From a bacterium (lineage in GTDB: Bacteria > UBA4055), in the NCBI GenBank assembly GCA_029559475.1, contig JAKQBN010000054.1, positions 1-49,629 on the forward strand: DNA of 49,629 bases, written 5' to 3'. Made by a program: the position numbers and the translations under genes. Below the pieces are notes generated by a model. The model did no database searches, was not told where the DNA came from, and saw only the letters and a program-made list of their open reading frames with translations. The first letter of the stretch is position 1. Each line of letters begins with the position of its first letter. Positions 34,290 through 41,689 of this stretch are shown here, in pieces.

Positions 34290-35228
34290 ATGGACAGCAG
34301 CGCTTTTCAAATCTATAAAAAGATCAGGGATAATATTTCCGGCGTATTTAGAGGAGATACTTTCAGTATAGACCTTTTGCTTTTCGGATTCTTATCGAAC
34401 GGACACATTCTTTTGGAAGACCTTCCAGGAACCGGAAAAACGACATTGTCGAAAGCGCTCGCAATGTCAGTAAAAACCGATTTTAAAAGAGTTCAGTTCA
34501 CGCCGGACCTTCTTCCCAGCGATATAACGGGTGTAAACATTTATGATTCAAAAGAGAAAGCTTTCAGGATCCAGAAAGGTCCTGTTTTTACGAACATACT
34601 GCTCGCGGACGAGATCAACAGGACTACGTCAAGAACGCAATCAGCGCTGCTTGAAGCTATGGAGGAAAAGCAGGTTACGATAGACGGCGAAATATATGCT
34701 CTTCCCGATGATTTTTTCGTCGTTGCCACTTTAAATCCGGCGGAACTTCAGGGAACATATCCGCTGCCGGAATCACAGATAGACAGGTTCGCTCTGAGAT
34801 ATTCTCTCGGTTATCTGTCAAAAAAAGACGAATTGTCGCTTCTCGAAATGAAAAATCCTTCAAATCCTCTCGAATTCTTAAGACCATGCGCTGACAGAAG
34901 CGATCTCGATATTATCAAAAAAGCCTCCTCTGAAGTTCACGCAGAAGAGGACATTAAAGATTATATAGTCGAAATAGTACGTAGAACTCGCACATATAAA
35001 GGAGTACTTACAGGAGCAAGCCCGAGAGCATCGATAGCTCTTCTAAAGCTTGCTAAAGTCATGGCAATATCAGAAAATTCGGATTTTATTATCCCTGAAT
35101 ACATCCTCAGGCTCGCGCCTTATGTACTTAATCACAGAATAATTCTGGATCAGTATATCGAGAACAGCAGATCGGTTCAGGAAGAGATCATCGCGGCGAT
35201 ATTAAAAGAAACTCCTCTTCCGAGATAA
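34290..35228 (+). CDS. MoxR-family AAA+ ATPase
   Basis: A 312-aa AAA+ protein with Walker A LPGTGKTT near 47-54, Walker B ILLADEINR near 108-116, the sensor segment VVATLNPAELQGTYPLPESQIDRF, and the C-terminal lid with GASPRASIALLKLAK. MoxR proteins act as chaperones that load cofactors or activate von Willebrand-type partners. It is followed 1 nt later by a DUF58 gene and then a transglutaminase, a widely conserved trio. It is divergent from the TPR-kinase gene, with a 140-bp intergenic gap. Confidence 0.95.
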   Translation: MDSSAFQIYKKIRDNISGVFRGDTFSIDLLLFGFLSNGHILLEDLPGTGKTTLSKALAMSVKTDFKRVQFTPDLLPSDITGVNIYDSKEKAFRIQKGPVFTNILLADEINRTTSRTQSALLEAMEEKQVTIDGEIYALPDDFFVVATLNPAELQGTYPLPESQIDRFALRYSLGYLSKKDELSLLEMKNPSNPLEFLRPCADRSDLDIIKKASSEVHAEEDIKDYIVEIVRRTRTYKGVLTGASPRASIALLKLAKVMAISENSDFIIPEYILRLAPYVLNHRIILDQYIENSRSVQEEIIAAILKETPLPR

Positions 35229-35229
35229 T

Positions 35230-36555
35230 ATGTCAGCGGAATTCTTTTACAGAACATACGCGAAATTTTCAAAACGGGGCAGAAGATCAAGGCTAAAGAT
35301 CACGCCCTTCGGTATGATAGTTATAGCTGTATGTATAATCAGCGGAACCGCGGGACTAAATATTTTCGATTACGGTCTTTACAGAATATTCACATTGACT
35401 TTATCATTGATAATTGCCGCAAAGTTTTTTAAAACTATGATCGGAGAAAGTCTGGCTGTCACAGTATTTTTCGATAAGCAGTACAGAGAAGGAGAAATAT
35501 CAAAATACAGAATTACTCTGATAAACGGAGGATCCAAAGATCTCTCCGGTCTTGAGCTCGTACCTGAAATCGAAAACAGCATACCTTCGCTGCATGATTT
35601 TTTGAAAATGAAAGAACCCGGAGAAGAAAAAAGGAATATCTGGGACCGCAACATTTACTATTTCAGATGGGTCTGGCATATTTTAAGGCTTCACAAAGCT
35701 GAATTTACTTCTTTAAAAAATATATCGGTGAAAAAAAACGGATTCATTGAGACCGAAGGTTATTTTATTCCGCTGAAAAGAGGGATCATATATTTTAAAG
35801 GCATAAACGTTATTTCAAAAGATATCTTCGGTATCTTTTCTGAATATTATTTCATGAAGGCTGAGCATGAAATTGTTATTCTGCCAGCATTAATAAACAT
35901 AGATGATCCGATCAAAAGCAGTATCATTACAGCCTCAGACAAACGAAATACTTCGAGGTCGAATTACCTTTTAAAGAATAAATCCGGAGACTTTATTGGC
36001 ATGCGGGATTATCTGCCCGGAGACCCTCAGAAAAACATTCACTGGAAATCATGGGCGAAAAGAGACAGACCCGTTATAGTGGAAAAAGGATACGACAGGA
36101 TCAAAGAATGTTCAGTTATTCTTTTAAACTGCGGAAGTGTAAAATACGATGATATCAGGTTCGAAGACTGCGTTTCATATCTGTATTCCTTTCTGAAATA
36201 TCTGGACGGGAACGGTTTCGAAGTATCATTTTATTCGATCTCGGATAAAGCTGTCACTGAGCATTTTAGAGCCGAAGAGGAAAAAGGCAATTTTCATAAG
36301 CTGTATAACGTTCTGGCCGGGATCAGGTTTCTGGACGATCTTGCTGCCGAACAGTTTATCAGCGGACTCAGGAAGATCCATGACCCGTTTTGTCCGTCAT
36401 ACATGTTCTGTCTTGAACCGGAACCTGCTGTTTTAAGATTCGCTACAGAAAGAAACATCAAAATAATTACAGCATCTAATGACTATGCGCTGCAGGACAG
36501 TGGCTTTAGAATACCCCGGATAAATAGTTCTGTGATGGAGCTGAATCAGACATGA
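35230..36555 (+). CDS. DUF58 membrane protein (MoxR partner)
   Basis: A 441-aa protein with membrane segments in the first 70 residues, followed by a beta-sandwich stretch and the DUF58 signature DFIGMRDYLPGDPQKNIHWKSWAK near 252-275 and a von Willebrand-like region after it. DUF58 proteins typically act with MoxR ATPases and transglutaminases. The 3' end overlaps the next gene by 4 nt (ATGA). Cell-envelope assembly or stress is the usual suggestion for the trio; nothing in the sequence fixes the substrate. Confidence 0.92.
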   Translation: MSAEFFYRTYAKFSKRGRRSRLKITPFGMIVIAVCIISGTAGLNIFDYGLYRIFTLTLSLIIAAKFFKTMIGESLAVTVFFDKQYREGEISKYRITLINGGSKDLSGLELVPEIENSIPSLHDFLKMKEPGEEKRNIWDRNIYYFRWVWHILRLHKAEFTSLKNISVKKNGFIETEGYFIPLKRGIIYFKGINVISKDIFGIFSEYYFMKAEHEIVILPALINIDDPIKSSIITASDKRNTSRSNYLLKNKSGDFIGMRDYLPGDPQKNIHWKSWAKRDRPVIVEKGYDRIKECSVILLNCGSVKYDDIRFEDCVSYLYSFLKYLDGNGFEVSFYSISDKAVTEHFRAEEEKGNFHKLYNVLAGIRFLDDLAAEQFISGLRKIHDPFCPSYMFCLEPEPAVLRFATERNIKIITASNDYALQDSGFRIPRINSSVMELNQT

Positions 36556-38477
36556 AAGAATTTCCTTTTCTAATATCAGCAGCGCTCATCTACTGGGGTT
36601 ATAACTCGGATCATCTTCTGCTTTCATTCATTTTTGCCTTCGTTCTCGAATCTTTCAGATTCATTAAGTTCAGATGGGACCTTAAACAGTCGGATTTTAA
36701 TTATATCTCCATGCTGAGCACGATCACCTCCGCCGGATATATTGTTTATTTTGTCAATGTCGAGATCAGAATAGGAATAATATCAGCTCTAATTCAGTTC
36801 ATGCCCGTGATCCTGTTCCCTCTTATATTTTTCTATATTTACGGAACTTCGGATCATGTGAACGCAAAAAGGCTGTTCCTTCTTTTTGTTACAAATAAAT
36901 ACTCTGTAGTTCATCCGTACATAAGATTCTTCAGACCGGATTATTTTTATTTTACCGCTGTGCTTCTTGCGGGCAGCATAAAAGCGGGATTATATTCATT
37001 CTTTATTGTTTCCTTGCTTCTGATACCTGTACTAATAAAATTAAGATCTAAAGATCATCCGATCTTTAAATTTATAATTTCATATTCTTTAGTAATTATA
37101 CTCTCTCTGATCATGCAGTCGGGAATTTACGGTTCTTTCTATCTGCTTAGAGATTTTCTGACCGATCTCTATATCAAAAACATCATGGATGAAATAGATT
37201 CAAGCATCGGACTCGGAGATATAGCCGGTCAGAAAGATAATTTTGTAATTGAACTCAGAGCTGAGTTTTATAGCGGTAAAAAAGGTGTTCACTACCTTCG
37301 GGACAGAGTTTATAATGCATATTACAAAGGTAAATGGTCTGAAGCCGGTGCGACGCAGACAAAAATCGAAATTAACGAGTTTGAATTCGGTAAAACTCCT
37401 ATCGATTCTGTGAGGATCTACTTTTTTTCAGAATCTAAAAAAGACAGGATCAAGATACCTTTCAGCGCTATTGATTTCTCCGGGCTGAACATTGGAACGA
37501 CTTATATCAATTCGCTGGGCAGTATATCGGCTGACAGATCGCAACATCTCGTCGATTACAAAACATATTCGCGATCCGACGCTCTAACGAATCTGTTCGG
37601 ATTGCCGTCTGAAGCTGACACTAAACTCATTGACACGGATGCAAAAACCGCTGATATAATCATCGATTCGCTTTCACTTAAAAACCTTCCTCCCGATCAG
37701 GTTTTTAAAAGGCTTAGAGATCATTTCATTTCAGATTACAGATATTCTGTCGATTATTCATTTAAAGAAAAAGGCGACCTTTTAAAGACTTTCATTAAGG
37801 CTAAAAAAGGGCACTGTGAGCTTTTCGCTTCACTTTCATGCATCGTGTTCAGACGGCTCGGATATCCGTCACGCTATGTGACAGGATACCTGGTCAGTGA
37901 ATACAGCAATCTAGAAAAAAAGTATGTCGCCCGCAAAAAGGACAGGCATTCATGGATCGTCGTCTGGAACAACAACGGTTCATGGGTAGAGATGGATACT
38001 ACACCGCCAGATATAAGTTCCTTCAAAAAGAACACTTTTATCAGCAGATTTTACGATATGATGTCGTATATTTATCACGAAGCTTTCATGTTCAAAAAAG
38101 AGAATAACGATCTTTTGAGAAAAATATTGGTGTGGTCGCTTTTTCCTTTAGGGCTTTTCCTGCTTTACAGAATATTGAAAGATGTTAAAACCTACAAGGT
38201 AAAAAATGAAAACGGGCATGAAACCAATCCGTACAGGAGAGTTCCTGAACTTGACGCCATTGAAAAGGCGCTCGGCTCTTCAGACGTTAAACATGAAAAT
38301 GAAACGGTAGGTTCGTGGTTCACCAGATTTAAGAACAGCCTTATATTCGAAAAACTCGAATTGATCAGAAAATATTATTACCGGATCAGATACGGCAGAT
38401 CAGAACCGGATAATAAAGCGAGATCTGAATTCAATGAAGCTCTGAAAGACATAAATAAAGAAAGATCAGATCTTTGA
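36552..38477 (+). CDS. Transglutaminase-like membrane protein (TgpA type)
   Basis: A 641-aa protein with five or six membrane helices in the first 200 residues, an extracytoplasmic region and a transglutaminase-fold domain with the catalytic triad in GHCELFASL (Cys near 423), DRHSWIVVW (His near 464) and MDTTPPD (Asp near 484). A final membrane helix near 525-545 is followed by a charged cytoplasmic tail. It may hydrolyse or cross-link envelope peptides. It overlaps the DUF58 gene at its start by 4 nt and the converging LIM peptidase gene at its end by 12 nt. Confidence 0.92.
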   Translation: MKEFPFLISAALIYWGYNSDHLLLSFIFAFVLESFRFIKFRWDLKQSDFNYISMLSTITSAGYIVYFVNVEIRIGIISALIQFMPVILFPLIFFYIYGTSDHVNAKRLFLLFVTNKYSVVHPYIRFFRPDYFYFTAVLLAGSIKAGLYSFFIVSLLLIPVLIKLRSKDHPIFKFIISYSLVIILSLIMQSGIYGSFYLLRDFLTDLYIKNIMDEIDSSIGLGDIAGQKDNFVIELRAEFYSGKKGVHYLRDRVYNAYYKGKWSEAGATQTKIEINEFEFGKTPIDSVRIYFFSESKKDRIKIPFSAIDFSGLNIGTTYINSLGSISADRSQHLVDYKTYSRSDALTNLFGLPSEADTKLIDTDAKTADIIIDSLSLKNLPPDQVFKRLRDHFISDYRYSVDYSFKEKGDLLKTFIKAKKGHCELFASLSCIVFRRLGYPSRYVTGYLVSEYSNLEKKYVARKKDRHSWIVVWNNNGSWVEMDTTPPDISSFKKNTFISRFYDMMSYIYHEAFMFKKENNDLLRKILVWSLFPLGLFLLYRILKDVKTYKVKNENGHETNPYRRVPELDAIEKALGSSDVKHENETVGSWFTRFKNSLIFEKLELIRKYYYRIRYGRSEPDNKARSEFNEALKDINKERSDL

Positions 38478-39482
38478 CTTTGAAAGGGATTTAAATTTAC
38501 TGAATAGTCTTTTCATACCTTTATTTTTAACATAATCGGCTATATAACGATAACCTTCCCCGTAATGCGGATCAGGATTTTCCCTCATGCGGTTATTCAG
38601 TTTTTCGTTGCCATATAAAATATTAATCCGCGAGGCTGTATACTCAGCCCAGCCTTCATTGATTTTTAAGTCTTTTATTCCCGGATAATGTTTATCCATC
38701 CAGTCATGTGCCAGCTCGTGCGCGGCTACCTCAATGAACTTCACTTTTGGCAAATGATCGAGAACACATATAAAGATTGAGTCAGTTCTGCTTGTTTTGA
38801 CATCTTTGCCGATTTCAAATCCGTATAGAGTTTTTGTTGTGGTTTCTGTTTCGGTGAATTTTTCGTGGATAAAAAGGCCGAGTTCTTCTCCGGGTTTTTC
38901 AGATCTTTTTTCCAGTTCGGTTTTGTTAACAAGCCTGAAATTTATGACGCTTTTTGTTGAAAGCTTAAGCTTATTCCTCATTACTTCTCTAACTTCTTTG
39001 AATATCTTTAATGCTTCGTTGTAATCGCTGACAGCCGATTTCTCGCATTCAGAGCAAATGTTTCGTCCGTCCGGAAGAATATTACAATTACCCGGATATC
39101 CGCAGGCAAAACAGACCGGAAGTGCAGAACAATCCTGACAGAAGAACCTTCTTTCACTTCCTCCTATCTCAACTCCGCCGGAAACCTTTTTCCCGCATAA
39201 ATAACAGCTGTGCCATGTTGTCTGAAGACACTCGTTACTGCAGTAATTTTTGCCGTCCTGAACAAATCCCTGCTTTATATGCTTTCCGCAAACGCAACAC
39301 ACAGGCAGAGATTTTTCGAAGCATTCTTCATCGCAGTATTTTTTATCTCCGGCTATGAGATACGATGAACCGGCTTTGATCTCGTTTCCGCACTGGTCAC
39401 AGAAAATCTTATCCGCAGGAAAGACAAGCGGAAAGACTGATAACAGAAACGGCACTAATGCGCAGATAATTATTCTATTCAT
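38466..39482 (-). CDS. Secreted LIM-like zinc-ribbon metallopeptidase, DA1-like
   Basis: A 338-aa protein that starts with a signal peptide (ICALVPFLLSVFPLV, cleavage near 23). Four zinc-ribbon units with paired cysteines follow between 28 and 146: C28/C31-C50/C54, C62/C65-C81/C85, C93/C96-C115/C118, C124/C127-C143/C146, in LIM-like spacing. After a helical linker the C-terminal domain has AHELAHDW with His255, Glu256 and His259, then INEGWAEYTA at 274-283, whose Glu would be the third zinc ligand. This matches the layout of eukaryotic DA1 (LIM plus peptidase) and bacterial relatives. The longest frame starts at TTG 39485; ATG 39482 has AGGAGG 8 nt upstream. Substrate unknown. Confidence 0.82.
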   Translation of the reverse strand: MNRIIICALVPFLLSVFPLVFPADKIFCDQCGNEIKAGSSYLIAGDKKYCDEECFEKSLPVCCVCGKHIKQGFVQDGKNYCSNECLQTTWHSCYLCGKKVSGGVEIGGSERRFFCQDCSALPVCFACGYPGNCNILPDGRNICSECEKSAVSDYNEALKIFKEVREVMRNKLKLSTKSVINFRLVNKTELEKRSEKPGEELGLFIHEKFTETETTTKTLYGFEIGKDVKTSRTDSIFICVLDHLPKVKFIEVAAHELAHDWMDKHYPGIKDLKINEGWAEYTASRINILYGNEKLNNRMRENPDPHYGEGYRYIADYVKNKGMKRLFSKFKSLSKSKI

Positions 39483-39571
39483 CAAATTTACCTCCTGATA
39501 TTAATTTAACATTTAATTTAGCTTTTTCAAAAATAATCTTTATATTTAGCCCTGTATAAATTGAGAAAGAT

Positions 39572-40525
39572 ATGCATAATCAGATCATCATACAGCAAAT
39601 ATCGATTCTCGCACTGCTGACCTTAATCGGTTATGTTTCAGCAAGGCAGGGAATGTTCTCCGACAGCTTTTCTATAGGACTCAACAAGCTAATCATGAAG
39701 ATAACTCTCCCTCTGATGATATTTACTTCACTTTCAAAATTCGAATTTTCGGCCGAGATCTTTAAAAGCTCGGTCCTAGTTCTTATATTCGCTTTTATAT
39801 CAATGTTCATTCTGCTTTTTGCCGGGACCGTTTCAGGCAGGATCCTTAAACTTCCGCATGAATCATATACAGTACACAAAATACATACTACTTTCGGTAA
39901 TATCGCTTTTCTCGGGTATCCGCTTCTTGATTCTCTCTTTCCGGGAGGCAGCGGGCTTTTATACGCTGTAATTTACCACATAGCTGTTGAAGCATTACTA
40001 TGGACTCTTGGAGTGATCATTTTCAACAGGAATAAAAAGATCAGTTTTGCTTCCAGCATGAAACATCTTATCAATCCGAATACTATCGCTTTTGCTTTAG
40101 GATTAGCTTCCTGTTCAGTCTCAATAAAATTATCTTATGTTCCCGATAAAGTTATGAGCGGACTGGGCGGTACTACGATCTATCTCTCAATGATATATAT
40201 CGGCATAATGCTCAGTAAGATCAGTATAAAAGGAACTATGAAAGAAAAACAGATATATATTCTGACATTAAACAAAATGATCCTGGTGCCTTTTATTATG
40301 CTGATGCTTATCAATTCTGTTCAGTATATTTTCGAATTTTATATGGATGAAGCGGCAAAATCTGTAGTAATACTTCAGACTGCGACTCCGTGTATGGCTA
40401 CAATAGTGATCATGGCCGCTGAATTTAAATCTGACGCGGAGCTCGCTGCCAAAAATGTTTTCCTGACGACTCTTTTAAGCGTTATCACTCTTCCGGTCGT
40501 TTACTGGCTTATAAATATATTCTGA
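39572..40525 (+). CDS. AEC-family transporter
   Basis: A 317-aa integral membrane protein with about ten hydrophobic helices and the auxin-efflux-carrier family pattern: IGYVSARQGMFS near the start, LPLMIFTSLSKF, and a second-half repeat with FALGLASCSV and ATPCMATIVIMAAEF. Bacterial members carry dicarboxylates or malonate; the substrate here is not evident. It is preceded by a divergent gap shared with the LIM peptidase gene and its stop codon directly abuts the mraY stop. Confidence 0.9.
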   Translation: MHNQIIIQQISILALLTLIGYVSARQGMFSDSFSIGLNKLIMKITLPLMIFTSLSKFEFSAEIFKSSVLVLIFAFISMFILLFAGTVSGRILKLPHESYTVHKIHTTFGNIAFLGYPLLDSLFPGGSGLLYAVIYHIAVEALLWTLGVIIFNRNKKISFASSMKHLINPNTIAFALGLASCSVSIKLSYVPDKVMSGLGGTTIYLSMIYIGIMLSKISIKGTMKEKQIYILTLNKMILVPFIMLMLINSVQYIFEFYMDEAAKSVVILQTATPCMATIVIMAAEFKSDAELAAKNVFLTTLLSVITLPVVYWLINIF

Positions 40526-41635
40526 TCACCTGATCTTTATCGAAGCAAGGCTTATCAAAGCCAGAATAATGCTGACTATCCAGAATCTCTGTACGATCTT
40601 AGTTTCGGCTATTCCCATGAACTGATAAGTGTGATGTATGGGAGCTCTAAAGAATATCCTTCTGCCCAGCCTGTTTATGCCGATCTTCTCCTGGATCAGT
40701 ACAGAAAGAGCTTCAGCTACGAATATTCCGCCGGCTACAAGAAAGAGCAGTTCCTGCTTTACAAGAATGACAGTAACTCCCAAAAGACCTCCGATAGCCA
40801 TAGATCCCGTATCGCCCATAAAAACTGTGGCCGGATAACAGTTGTACCATAAGAATCCGAGTCCTGCTCCGAATAGGGCAGCCATAATGATCGTAAGCTC
40901 TCCCGTGCCGGGTATATAGTCAAAAAGCAGGTATTTTGAATAGACGGCGTTACCGATAAGATAAGCTAAGATCGCGTAAACGCTACCTGTTACAATTGAA
41001 GGAACAGTGGCGAGACCGTCCATACCGTCTGCGAAATTCACGGAATTAGCTATGGCGACCATCGTCAATACGATAAATCCCATGTAGAACCATCCCGTTT
41101 CTATAGAAAAAGGCCCCTTAACATACGGGATCGTAATTCTCGAGACAATACCTTCAGGGAACGGCGTAAGCTGAGAGTCCGTAAGTATCCATGCAAGACC
41201 GATAGCGAACAGGGACTGCAGTATGATTTTTGTAAGCTGCGTCATACCTTTGTCACTGTTCTTGTATTTTATTTTATCGATATCGTCTTTCGCGCCTATA
41301 GCTCCGTACCATACGATCGCACAAAGCGGAATAATGGAGAATGCAGAGGACAGGTTACTCCATAAAAGAATAGATACAACAAGAGACAGAATTATGATAA
41401 GACCGCCCATCACGGGAGTACCTTTTTTATCGTTGACGCCGATGCTGCCGTAATCTCTTACGATGTCCCTGTATCCGTTCTTATAAAGCCATTTGATTAT
41501 CATGTTTCCGAAAAAAAGAGAAACCAAAAGAGCGGTTATCATAGCTCCTATTGAGCGGAAAAGGATCGAGTCGAAAAGCCTGAAGAACGATAAGAAATTA
41601 TAATCTTTTGAAAGAAATGAAAGATAAAAAAACAT
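40526..41635 (-). CDS. mraY: Phospho-N-acetylmuramoyl-pentapeptide transferase
   Basis: A 369-aa polytopic enzyme that transfers phospho-MurNAc-pentapeptide to undecaprenyl phosphate to form lipid I, the first membrane step of peptidoglycan synthesis. Conserved motifs: GTPVMGGLIII, NSVNFADGMDGLA, FMGDTGSMAIGG and the MraY-specific PIHHTYQF. About ten membrane helices are seen. It stands alone; no mur, ftsW or mraW gene is next to it, so it is outside the usual division-cell-wall cluster. Its stop abuts the AEC stop within a TGATCA palindrome. Confidence 0.97.
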   Translation of the reverse strand: MFFYLSFLSKDYNFLSFFRLFDSILFRSIGAMITALLVSLFFGNMIIKWLYKNGYRDIVRDYGSIGVNDKKGTPVMGGLIIILSLVVSILLWSNLSSAFSIIPLCAIVWYGAIGAKDDIDKIKYKNSDKGMTQLTKIILQSLFAIGLAWILTDSQLTPFPEGIVSRITIPYVKGPFSIETGWFYMGFIVLTMVAIANSVNFADGMDGLATVPSIVTGSVYAILAYLIGNAVYSKYLLFDYIPGTGELTIIMAALFGAGLGFLWYNCYPATVFMGDTGSMAIGGLLGVTVILVKQELLFLVAGGIFVAEALSVLIQEKIGINRLGRRIFFRAPIHHTYQFMGIAETKIVQRFWIVSIILALISLASIKIR

Positions 41636-41689
41636 GATATACCTTTAAGTATGTTTAAACCCCTATGGAATTATAATCAAACGGACGGC

